In this document: in pieces, positions 17,117 through 25,222 of the stretch
Layout of the letters: every line of letters starts with the position of its first letter
Numbering within the stretch: position 1 is the stretch's first letter
Assembly (NCBI GenBank): GCA_008501825.1
Contig: QQUA01000004.1
Coordinates: 186,001 to 250,000 of the forward strand
Direction of reading: 5' to 3'
Length of the DNA: 64,000 bases
From: Planctomycetota bacterium
Lineage (GTDB): Bacteria > Planctomycetota > UBA1135
The notes under the pieces: model-generated
What the model saw: the letters and a program-made list of their open reading frames with translations, nothing else
Told to the model about the DNA's origin: nothing
The model's database searches: none
Position numbers and translations under genes: made by a program

Positions 17117-19476
17117 TATTGCTCTCCATCCGAGGCCCTTGGCCCGGATCCTCCTCCGGCCCCGAAGCCATGACAATCCTGGCATCGGGTACCTATTGGT
17201 TTGTAACGAACAACCCTTTGTCCGTTGCGAAGTGAAGTAGGTTTATGACAAGCGGAACAATCCAATTCCCGATGGGTCGCATCCAGGGGAAAGCGGGAGT
17301 CCTTTTGATGGTCGAATGAAGGTCGCGTAAAAGGACGGTCCTCGGCATGACACCTGGAGCAATCGGTTTTCTGCATATGCCGAAACTGGCCGGCGTGGGG
17401 ATCGGCATGGCAAGCCTCACAAGCTCGCCCTTTGGCGCGATCACTCCACCTTCCGAAACGATCCGCCTCGGTCAAAGGAGGGTGGCAAGCACCGCAGGCG
17501 GCATTGCGGTGAAAGCCTTGGAGGGCAAAGCCGGTCAGGCGACCGTGCTCGGAAGGCTTCAACTCCACCGTTCGAAAGGAAGTGGTGGAGTGGCAAAGCT
17601 TGCAATCCTCTTTGGGAGGTCCGGCAGCAGGGCGAAATCCACTTCCATGGGGATCCGGATGACAAGTTCCGCAGCGCTCAAAAGAACCGAAACGCCGATC
17701 TCGAATCCAGCCCAAGTTTCGATTCTCATCCTTCGATTTGCCATGACAACTTTCACACTCACTTTGGCGATGGGCCCCGGTCAATGGAAAGCCGGTCCAG
17801 CGACCGTGATCGAATTCCCTTTCATGGCCATCAGCGGACGGACCTCGAAAAGCGAAAGTGTGGTGGCAAGTCTCACAACCGGCCTCGGGTTTTCCCTGCG
17901 CCGCCAGTCGTTTCTGGAAAAAATCCCGATGCACATCGGAGTGGCAACTCGCGCAAGCTTGAGGATTTTCCTCGACCCGATCGCCGATCCGTTGAAACCG
18001 CCGGCCGGTGGTTTTTCGCTCCGCGGTGGCTTGGTGACAGTCCACGCAGTCCACCGCTCCATGCTTGCCGTCCAAAAGGAAGCCGGTCCAAAGCCCATGT
18101 TTGAAAGTAGCCGGCTGCGGCCAGGCAAATTCCGTTTCGACGTGGCACTCCGAGCACTCGCCTTGAAAGGCGGGAGCCGCCGTCGATCGCCAACGGAATT
18201 CCCCCTGATGGGGATCGTCATGGCAATCTTGGCAACGTTGGGAAAGGCCAGAAAACTGCCGGGGAAGCCGCGGCGAGGCGGAAGGCGGATGGCAATCGTC
18301 ACAACTCAACTGTGTGTGTGAACCCCGGAGAGCGAAATCGCAAAGCTGGTGCATTTCTACGTCGAAACGGTGCGGAGAAAAGTGGGTCTCCGCATGACAA
18401 TCAGTGCAAGCCATGGTTGAAAAAGTTCCGCCAGCAAAATCCTCCTCATGAGGGTCGCCATGACAAACTTGACAATCTGCCAGACTCCGACCGGGAAATC
18501 GGTCCTGAAAAGAAGTCAACTCTGCAGGATGGCAGTCGGAACAGTTTTGCCGGTGATGCGGCGGTTCCAAAGGAAAGCCGCTGCAACGGTGCAATTCGAC
18601 CTCAAAGTGGTCGGCGGCTTGCGGGAAGCTGGAATCGGAAAACGGGTGGCAACTCAGGCAAGCTTGATCTTTTCCGGGAAGCAGAACCTGAACCGCTTGA
18701 AGAAATGAGCTCGCATGGGGATTGGGATGACAATCCTGGCAAGCCCTTCCTCTTTGGCTGACGTCGATGCCGAATACCCGCTCCACCGCATAGTCGCTTT
18801 CGGCCGGATGGCATTCCTGGCAAGCCAGATTGCCGTGAGCCCCTTCCAAGGGAAATTCGGGATGGTGTTGAAACTCCGGCGCTTGAGGAAAGGGCGCCTG
18901 CTGTCCGTGGCAGGATTCGCAATTCTCCCCCAATTCACCCTGGTGAGGATCTTCATGACAATGGCGGCAAGCTTGTTGCAAGCCCAGAAATCGCTTTTCT
19001 CCTTCCCGAAGCAGAGGAGATTCGGCAGAAGGGTGACAATCCTTGCATGCCAATTCCAAGTGACTCTCGATGAGGCTGTAAGTGCAATGCCGATGGTCAT
19101 AGTTTTGCCAATCTTTCACTCCTGCCGCTTCAAAGCTGGCCGAATTGACGAGTTCCTTCTCTCCTCCCAAGTGCTCCAAATGACAAGCGGCGCAATTCCC
19201 CGGGTTGGTCGCCGCCATGCGCCCGTGCAGCCCGATTTCTTGAGCAAGTTGTTGGCCGATATCCTCGTGACATTGCAGGCAGGCATCTTTCATGTCGGAA
19301 AGAAATGAGCCGTGGCAGGCTTTGCATTCCTCCCCGCCGCGAAGGGCTTCAATTTGGAAATGGACCTCACTGATCCTGCCCGGAGAAGTTCGCTCCATTT
19401 CGAAGCTGAGCAGATAAACCACCACCGCCGTCGAAGCCAGAGCCAGCCAAAGTTTGGGATTGAAAATCCAACTCAC
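17116..19476 (-). CDS. 26-haem c-type cytochrome with N-terminal membrane anchor
   Basis: A 786-aa protein with 26 CxxCH motifs, from CKACH near residue 50 to CQDCH near the C-terminus. It starts at GTG 19476, which overlaps the upstream stop (GTGA); the longer ATG frame would overlap the previous gene by ~109 nt. One hydrophobic helix (LWLALASTAVVVYLLSF) follows the start with no obvious cleavage site, so it is probably anchored in the inner membrane and faces the periplasm. Eight copies of a module such as TGFPLTGAHRQSECESCH, each with a His ~8 residues before CxxCH, show it grew by internal duplication. It could span the periplasm as a wire to the barrel and the 13-haem protein. Confidence 0.9.
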   Translation of the reverse strand: MSWIFNPKLWLALASTAVVVYLLSFEMERTSPGRISEVHFQIEALRGGEECKACHGSFLSDMKDACLQCHEDIGQQLAQEIGLHGRMAATNPGNCAACHLEHLGGEKELVNSASFEAAGVKDWQNYDHRHCTYSLIESHLELACKDCHPSAESPLLREGEKRFLGLQQACRHCHEDPHQGELGENCESCHGQQAPFPQAPEFQHHPEFPLEGAHGNLACQECHPAESDYAVERVFGIDVSQRGRACQDCHPNPHASSFLQAVQVLLPGKDQACLSCHPFSDSSFPQAADHFEVELHRCSGFPLEPPHHRQNCSDCHPAELTSFQDRFPGRSLADCQVCHGDPHEEDFAGGTFSTMACTDCHAETHFSPHRFDVEMHQLCDFALRGSHTQLSCDDCHPPSASPRLPRQFSGLSQRCQDCHDDPHQGEFRWRSTAAPAFQGECSECHVETEFAWPQPATFKHGLWTGFLLDGKHGAVDCVDCHQATAERKTTGRRFQRIGDRVEENPQACASCHSDVHRDFFQKRLAAQGKPEAGCETCHHTFAFRGPSADGHEREFDHGRWTGFPLTGAHRQSECESCHGKSKDENRNLGWIRDRRFGSFERCGTCHPDPHGSGFRPAAGPPKEDCKLCHSTTSFRTVELKPSEHGRLTGFALQGFHRNAACGACHPPLTEADRFGRWSDRAKGRACEACHADPHAGQFRHMQKTDCSRCHAEDRPFTRPSFDHQKDSRFPLDATHRELDCSACHKPTSLRNGQRVVRYKPIGTRCQDCHGFGAGGGSGPRASDGEQ

Positions 19477-21695
19477 GGGGTTTCTCCAGGCAGAATGCCG
19501 GCGTAGCGGATCGCCGTGACGACGTGAAGGATCAGAATCAAGGCCATGAACAAAGCCACCCATCGGTGGAAAAATCTCCAAGTGGCGAGTAAGCCACGCA
19601 ATTCTTCATAAAACAGAATGGACAGGGTAAGGCGGTAGGCCTGTCTCGCCAGGGCGGTCAAAGCCACGAGGTGCTCTCCTGAAATACCTTCCTCTTTCGC
19701 TCGAATGCTCAATTGCCGTATAACTCTGGCCAAACGCCTTCGCTGAAGAGTGACAGCCAAGAATTTTCGAAACAGGCCGGATTTCCACCGCTCTTGCTCA
19801 GCCAGTTCCTGAACCCGCTGGCGCAGTTCATTTCCAACGGCTTGATGGCTCCGATCCCACTGCCGCGACAATCGATCCAATTGTTGTTGAACTTCCGCCA
19901 ACTTCAACTCTCCGCCGTTTGCCGCCCTAGGAATGAAACTATAAAAATATCGCCCAATGGAACCGGTTGCCGCCAAGACCACCAAACAGGTCAAAGCGTG
20001 AGAGCCAATCCCGTTGTTTTGAGACAGGGCGCCATGGAGAATTCCGAAAATCAGCGCAGCGATCCCGGAAATAACGTGCATGCTCATCCAAGCCCTCAAA
20101 GAGCCCGGCAAGAAAGAAAAAGACCGCGCCCTCCTGGCCAAATACGAGAGGTTGGCCAATATGCAAACCGCGGCGATCACCCCTGCAATGAGACCGAAAC
20201 CTCTGGATGGCCGAAGCAGACCGTGCTGGGGATGCGAAAACCGTTCGGCGGCCGGCAGACTGTAGTAATCGAATTGCCAAAATAACCAGCCCAAAGAGGA
20301 TAGAGCCAAAACCAGGGCCAGCAGCAGACCCCAGCGCAAGCCTCTTTCCTGGTCTACCTCCGGTTCGCGGGCGTCATCGTGTTCATAATCGAACGAGACT
20401 CCACATTTTTCAAGAAGCTGGAAGGGCGGCTCTCCGCCGATCATGATGAAGACTTCATCGTTGGGCCTCTCCACCACGGAACCGTTTCCATCTTGACGGA
20501 GTTCAAACCGGACCCGATCTTTCTCGATTTCCAGAACCTGACTCTGAAACAGCACTTCCACTTTGCCGCTGGCGTAAGCCTGCCGAATCCGAGCTTCGTT
20601 CCGAGGCTTCAGGCGAAAGAAATCCTCCTTGCGATAGGAAAGAGTCACTTGGCTACCCGGTTGTTCCGACAGCCCCAAGGCAGCTTCCACTGCACTATCG
20701 CCCCCTCCCACCACGCAGAGCCGGCGGCCGCCATAACCCCGGGCATCCATCAGGGAGTAATGCACCTTATGGAGTTCCTCGCCCTTGACTCCCAATTTTC
20801 TTGGGCTTCCGCGACGGCCTAATGCCAAACATAAGTTGGCGGTGGAATAGACTCCCCGATCGGTAGAGACTCTCCAGCCGTCGCCATCCGGCTCAGCCCC
20901 ACGAAAACATTCCCCATACCGAATTCCGAGAGCCTCCCTATCCACGATCTGCCGCCAAATGTGGATCAGCTCTTCCTTTTCATAACTGTTCTTCTTCAAT
21001 TTTCCCCATAGTGGCAATTCCATGGGTTGAGTCATCACCAGTTTGCGCCGCGGATAACGGGCCACCGTTCCACCGAGACCTTCCTGATCTACGGTAAGGC
21101 ATCGCAAACCCAGACGTTTCGCCTCAAGGGTGCAAGCCAAACCGGCGGGCCCTGCCCCGACCACGAACAAGTCCCACTCCACTTCCCGGCTCCCGGCCTC
21201 GGATTGGCGAGAAGCCACTCCCCGGGCCACGGAGATGCCATGTTGGACCGCGGTCCGGACCAGAGCGAATCCAGTAACTTCCCCAGCCAGGTACAAACCT
21301 GGAACGGCTGGGGCTTGCAGATCCGCCTGCAGAACCGGAATGTCCTTTCTGTCCTTCAAATCGCCCAAACGGACCGCAATCGCCCCAACGGGACATTCCT
21401 CGGCGCATCTCCCGTGTCCGACGCAGCGGGCACCGTGGATTACCTGAGCTTGCCCATGAACGATGCCAATGACTCCTTCTTCCGGACAGGCAGCGACGCA
21501 AGTGCCACATCCGATGCACTGCCCCAAATCCACATGGGGATACTGCAGCCGAGCTTGGTGGCTTCCCTTCCTCCTGGCTTCCTGCCTTTGCCGAACCTGA
21601 TCCCGAATCTGGCGCAATTCGGCTTGCCTGGCCCAGGAAGCGGCCGCCGCTAAGGCAAGCAGCAATGCCGCTCCAAGGAGAACGACCAGACTCAT
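19473..21695 (-). CDS. Ferredoxin / FAD-NAD(P) oxidoreductase / dihaem cytochrome b fusion
   Basis: A 740-aa fusion. An N-terminal signal-anchor-like helix (3-20) is followed by a dicluster ferredoxin: cluster 1 at Cys60, 63, 66, 70; cluster 2 at Cys91, His94, Cys97, Cys101, with His where Cys is normal. Next comes a thioredoxin-reductase-type flavoprotein with FVVGAGPAGLACTLEAKR (FAD) and CVVGGGDSAVEAALG (NAD(P)), but no CxxC. The C-terminal third is membrane-embedded. Two helices each carry H-x13-H (MHVISGIAALIFGILH and FHRWVALFMALILILH), the bis-His pattern of two stacked b haems. It could move electrons between NAD(P)H and the periplasm. First large gene of the operon, overlapping the 26-haem gene by 4 nt. 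Direction of flow is not known. Confidence 0.85.
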   Translation of the reverse strand: MSLVVLLGAALLLALAAAASWARQAELRQIRDQVRQRQEARRKGSHQARLQYPHVDLGQCIGCGTCVAACPEEGVIGIVHGQAQVIHGARCVGHGRCAEECPVGAIAVRLGDLKDRKDIPVLQADLQAPAVPGLYLAGEVTGFALVRTAVQHGISVARGVASRQSEAGSREVEWDLFVVGAGPAGLACTLEAKRLGLRCLTVDQEGLGGTVARYPRRKLVMTQPMELPLWGKLKKNSYEKEELIHIWRQIVDREALGIRYGECFRGAEPDGDGWRVSTDRGVYSTANLCLALGRRGSPRKLGVKGEELHKVHYSLMDARGYGGRRLCVVGGGDSAVEAALGLSEQPGSQVTLSYRKEDFFRLKPRNEARIRQAYASGKVEVLFQSQVLEIEKDRVRFELRQDGNGSVVERPNDEVFIMIGGEPPFQLLEKCGVSFDYEHDDAREPEVDQERGLRWGLLLALVLALSSLGWLFWQFDYYSLPAAERFSHPQHGLLRPSRGFGLIAGVIAAVCILANLSYLARRARSFSFLPGSLRAWMSMHVISGIAALIFGILHGALSQNNGIGSHALTCLVVLAATGSIGRYFYSFIPRAANGGELKLAEVQQQLDRLSRQWDRSHQAVGNELRQRVQELAEQERWKSGLFRKFLAVTLQRRRLARVIRQLSIRAKEEGISGEHLVALTALARQAYRLTLSILFYEELRGLLATWRFFHRWVALFMALILILHVVTAIRYAGILPGETP

Positions 21696-21763
21696 TCAAA
21701 CAATGCAGAAAGCCCGGCGGCAACGAAGACCGCGTTCTGAAAATGGGTCCGAGAGCGTGACAT
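21692..21763 (-). CDS. Possible 23-aa leader peptide before the cytochrome operon
   Basis: ATG 21763 opens a 23-codon frame (MSRSRTHFQNAVFVAAGLS...) whose stop overlaps the next gene's start as ATGA, the coupling style used elsewhere in this window. AGGAAGAG lies a few nt upstream as a possible Shine-Dalgarno. It may be a translational leader or chance. The remainder of the 326-nt spacer (21696-22021) holds only the terminator below; I recognise no clear -35/-10 pair. Confidence 0.3.
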   Translation of the reverse strand: MSRSRTHFQNAVFVAAGLSALFE

Positions 21764-21832
21764 TCGCTCTTCCTGAAAACGGAGCTTGGCGCATGATTGG
21801 GGGGGCTTGGCGTTCCTAAGAGAACAAAGCGC

Positions 21833-21852
21833 AAAAAGGGTTGCTCAACCCT
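21833..21852 (-). terminator. Probable intrinsic terminator of the BNR-repeat gene
   Basis: On the minus strand AGGGTT-GAGC-AACCCT is followed directly by TTTTGC, a 6-7 bp stem with a short T-run. It lies ~170 nt downstream of the stop of the gene at 22022 and before the cytochrome operon, so it separates the two transcription units. Confidence 0.6.
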
Positions 21853-22021
21853 CATGGCCTTGGCTCCTTCGATTTTAGAGAGCGGGAATCTGAATTTTCA
21901 ATGCCCTCCGCGGTGGGCGGAATTCCACTCTCTTTTCAAGCCTAGCCCCGGTTACTCCGGTGGTTTCAGACTCGAATCCGGCCGGTGCCGAATTTGCCGT
22001 GCGGCCTTTATCCCAATTGGC

Positions 22022-23761
22022 CTATTGGACCACGAAGGAATTCAGCTCACTGATTTCTCCGAAGGCGAAGGCTGCATGAAGGTTCAGGCCTACCGCCACG
22101 GTATAGAGTCGGGTACCGGAAGGAATCGAAGCCGGCCACGGGCCGATGGGAGTCGTTCCGCTTCCTTGAGAATCGAGCGGGGCCAGCAAAGGACCGTTCC
22201 CCAAGATCACGGACCACGCCAAGTAGGCATCGGCGAATAGGCCAGTGTTGCGTTGGGCCGCCTCCGGCAAGGGCCAGTTCCCTTCCCCTCCGGAGAACAA
22301 AATGACGGCATGGGAGTTGTTTGCCGGTTGAAAGCCTTGAACCGAAAATTGAACAGGCGAGCCGGCACTGGCTTGGCCGAGAAAGCTGTGCTCGGCGTTG
22401 CGCACGCCACCTACGAAAGGAGCATTATTGCCGGCCTCATAAGAACTCCAGAGCAAAATCCAATTGTTGTACGCCGCGTTGCGCACGCCGATCGGCTTCT
22501 TGCAATCCCAAGTCAAGGTAGGAGAGAAATTCCGCCGGGTGCTCCAATCTTCGCCCCCATTGACACTGAAAACCCCCTGAACCGATCGAGTCCCCGCCCC
22601 TTCCCGCCAAAAGACCAACAAACTTTGATCGGTAGATCCCGGCGCCAACCGATTTCGAGCCAAGTGCGGTTCATCGGCCGGCAATCCCAAGGTGGAAAAC
22701 AACTGGTCCGGCAACCAAGTACTGCCGAAATCCGGAGTTCGTGCTCCGTAAGTCAAATCCAGTCCCTGGCGGCTATCGATCCAAACAAATTGCATACCCC
22801 AAGATCCAATTTCAAAATCGAAACTGTCCACGTTCACCGAATCGGCGTCGTATTGACCCACTTGTTGTTCCGCTTGCCAATTAAGGCCGCCGTCATGGGA
22901 AAGAGCCAGCCGCAAGGATCTTCGGAGGTTGCTTCCCCGAGCTTCTCGAAAAGCAACGGCCAACTTGTCTTCAAAAGCACGAATCTGCGGCCGGCCGCGC
23001 AAGTCGCCGCTTCCCGAAGAAGACAGCCGCACCGCCTGACCCAACCAATGGAGGCCGTTATTTGAACTGTGCTGATACCAAAGGTCTTTTTGAGATTGTT
23101 GATTAGGGTCGGCGCTCCAAACGACGTGGACCTGATCCCCTTGAGCCATCAAAGCGCAATCCATAACTCGCCCGCCCTCGGACAAAAGAAGAGGAGTTTG
23201 AAACTGGAAATCTACGCTGGTGGCGGTGGTGTAGAACAGCTCCTCGCCATTTCCGTCGTCCACAGTTTGGATGAGGTGGAGTCGCAGCTCGGCTCCATCC
23301 GCTTCCGCCCAGGCCCGCCATTTGCGGACCGCAACTGTTCCGGCGGAAAACCCGTTGGGTATCCGTTGTTCCATTCCCCAAGTCAGGCCGCCGTCAGCGG
23401 AATAGTTGAAATAGGTTTCCGGATACTGCCAACCCAATCGCTCGTCTTTCCAAATCAACACCACGATCGAACCGTGGATCCAAAGCGAGTCTACTTGGCT
23501 GGTCCGCCATCCAGTGCCTTGATCCACTCGTTGAGGGGCGGACCAAGCCAAACCGCGGCCGTCCGATAAGCAAACGAGAATTTCGGAGGCCCAACTCTCA
23601 TGGCAAGTATAAGCCGCAACTGACAGCTCTCCGGAACTGGCCACGGATAAGCTCGGGTTCTCCAAAACCCGGCATGGAGCCAAACTCTGGGGCTGCCGTT
23701 GCCCGAAAGCTGAAACCATGGGGAAGCAGCAGACGATTACCAACAGGAGGACCTTCTTCAT
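22022..23761 (-). CDS. Secreted BNR/Asp-box repeat (sialidase-fold) protein
   Basis: A 579-aa protein with a signal peptide (MKKVLLLVIVCCFPMVSAFG) at ATG 23761. At least four Asp-box-like turns (SADGGLTWG, SHDGGLNWQA, SVNGGEDWST, and a weaker NNGLHWLG) mark a six-bladed propeller of the sialidase superfamily. I do not see the Arg triad or catalytic Tyr/Glu needed to claim sialidase activity. The C-terminal ~110 residues form a separate beta-rich domain. It is probably monocistronic, with its own terminator. Substrate unknown; it could be a binding protein or glycosidase. Confidence 0.75.
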   Translation of the reverse strand: MKKVLLLVIVCCFPMVSAFGQRQPQSLAPCRVLENPSLSVASSGELSVAAYTCHESWASEILVCLSDGRGLAWSAPQRVDQGTGWRTSQVDSLWIHGSIVVLIWKDERLGWQYPETYFNYSADGGLTWGMEQRIPNGFSAGTVAVRKWRAWAEADGAELRLHLIQTVDDGNGEELFYTTATSVDFQFQTPLLLSEGGRVMDCALMAQGDQVHVVWSADPNQQSQKDLWYQHSSNNGLHWLGQAVRLSSSGSGDLRGRPQIRAFEDKLAVAFREARGSNLRRSLRLALSHDGGLNWQAEQQVGQYDADSVNVDSFDFEIGSWGMQFVWIDSRQGLDLTYGARTPDFGSTWLPDQLFSTLGLPADEPHLARNRLAPGSTDQSLLVFWREGAGTRSVQGVFSVNGGEDWSTRRNFSPTLTWDCKKPIGVRNAAYNNWILLWSSYEAGNNAPFVGGVRNAEHSFLGQASAGSPVQFSVQGFQPANNSHAVILFSGGEGNWPLPEAAQRNTGLFADAYLAWSVILGNGPLLAPLDSQGSGTTPIGPWPASIPSGTRLYTVAVGLNLHAAFAFGEISELNSFVVQ

Positions 23762-23884
23762 CACCGAATTCGGCTGGGGGGGAGGGGAAATTCCATAGTT
23801 CAAGGGATTTTGACCAAACCGTGTGACTCAAAAAACGGCTTTCCGATCTTCTTTTCCATGCCGGCACCCCTTTGCCGGAACGGA

Positions 23885-25180
23885 TCAATCGCCGTCCTGC
23901 CCCGATCTAGGGGCCTGGGCACTACCGTTGAAAAACTCTCGAAGCTCTGCCGACATGGGAATTCCTTCCTCTTGAAGTTCTTTCCCCCACTGCAAAAATG
24001 GCTCTTGGCCCAGGGCGTAAGAAGCCGCGATCTGGACCATCGCCAATTTGGCTTCGGGTTCCGGATCGCCGGCCAGCCAGGCTTGCTGAAAACGATGCAC
24101 AGCTTGCTGTCGTTGCGCCATCGTCAGCGCGGCAAACAAAACGGCGGCCCGACGTCTGGACTTCTTCATCCAAGCGTTGAACCACTTCTTTTCCTGCTGC
24201 AACCGCTCCTTGGACGCCGACTTCCAAGGTTCCATGCCGGCCAGCTTCTTTCGAAGTTCAAGTTCTTCTTGCCACCAGATCAAAGGATCGGCCACGACTT
24301 CGCCCAGCCACACGACTTGCTCCGCATCCGCTTGAAAATCCAAAAACGCTGAAACCGCTCCCTGCACTTGAGCTTGCATTTGCGGCTGTCCGCGAAAGCG
24401 TTGCAGCCAACGCCAACTGCGGTCCGGCTCACCCAGCAATAGATTGAGCTGATGCCAATCCAAAGCCGTTTCGACCGGCACATCGGCTCGTACCACCACC
24501 GGAGTCAAAGCATTCCGCAATCGGCTGAAGTAGCGATAGGTACCCGGCTCCGCAGCCAATTGGGCCGCCATCGCCGCCCACAAACGCTGTCGCCGCCAAG
24601 GTTGCTGCCAAGCGGCATCCACTCGTGGAGCTTCCTGCCAAAGCAGGCTCATTTGCAAAGCCGCCTCCCGCGCCGGACCGGTTTGCTGCAACTGCAAGAC
24701 CTGGCGCAATCTGCGATGCAAATCTTCTCCGGCAACTTGGGAACGGAGCCACTCATGAGCTTTCTTTCCCTGCCGGGCACCCTGCAACCAAGTCTGCAAG
24801 GAAGCCGCATCCATAAAACCGGACCGAGCGTCAAACACGTCTTCTTTGCCGTGGCGGAAAATCAACACCGACGGCACGGTGGAGGTCCCCAAAAAGCGAG
24901 CTAAATCTGGCTCCCGGTCCGTTTGGAATTGGATGGCCACGGCATGCTTTTCCATCCAGGTCGACAATCCAGTTTCGCTCCAACTCTGGCGCAGCATCCG
25001 CAGCGAAGGCTCGCTGGAAGCCGCCCAGGCATAAACCACCATAAGTTGGCTTCGCTCGGCACTCAGGTCCAGGGCGTCTTCAAATTCCAGATCCACGAAA
25101 CATGAAGGAATCTCCTGGCCCGAAGCTACGGGAACCAGGAGATTCAGGAAAAGGAGGGCTGCAAGGAGCAGGCGGACCAT
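23885..25180 (-). CDS. Secreted thioredoxin-fold protein lacking the CxxC
   Basis: A 431-aa protein with a signal peptide (MVRLLLAALLFLNLLVPVASG). Residues ~25-135 follow a thioredoxin fold: QLMVVYAWAASSEPSLRM replaces the usual WCxxC region, and the cis-Pro loop is TSTVPSVLIFR. With no cysteines at the active position it cannot be a thiol oxidoreductase and may be a chaperone or binding module. The remaining ~290 residues are helical and unrecognised. ATG 25180 is chosen over ATG 25192 because a TATGAT box ends 7 nt before it. It lies 43 nt upstream of the end of the DUF4097-like gene but probably has its own promoter. Confidence 0.65.
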   Translation of the reverse strand: MVRLLLAALLFLNLLVPVASGQEIPSCFVDLEFEDALDLSAERSQLMVVYAWAASSEPSLRMLRQSWSETGLSTWMEKHAVAIQFQTDREPDLARFLGTSTVPSVLIFRHGKEDVFDARSGFMDAASLQTWLQGARQGKKAHEWLRSQVAGEDLHRRLRQVLQLQQTGPAREAALQMSLLWQEAPRVDAAWQQPWRRQRLWAAMAAQLAAEPGTYRYFSRLRNALTPVVVRADVPVETALDWHQLNLLLGEPDRSWRWLQRFRGQPQMQAQVQGAVSAFLDFQADAEQVVWLGEVVADPLIWWQEELELRKKLAGMEPWKSASKERLQQEKKWFNAWMKKSRRRAAVLFAALTMAQRQQAVHRFQQAWLAGDPEPEAKLAMVQIAASYALGQEPFLQWGKELQEEGIPMSAELREFFNGSAQAPRSGQDGD

Positions 25181-25187
25181 GCCGGCG

Positions 25188-25193
25188 ATCATA
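25188..25193 (-). promoter_or_regulatory. Putative -10 box (TATGAT) of the thioredoxin-fold gene
   Basis: TATGAT ends 7 nt before ATG 25180, so transcription would begin at or next to the start codon. Confidence 0.5.
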
Positions 25194-25222
25194 CCGGCAG
25201 AGGGAAGCCTCTCCGGCTTTCC

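Noticed and set aside
17347-18321. 324-codon plus-strand frame and many shorter ones opposite the cytochromes
   Set aside because: Low-complexity products caused by the repeated CxxCH codons on the other strand.
14373-19476. Regularly spaced similar DNA blocks resembling a repeat array
   Set aside because: These are codons of the CxxCH modules and vary in spacing and sequence; not a CRISPR array.
21797-22240. 147-codon plus-strand frame in the spacer between the BNR gene and cytochrome operon
   Set aside because: No domain, crosses the terminator hairpin and runs antisense into the BNR gene.
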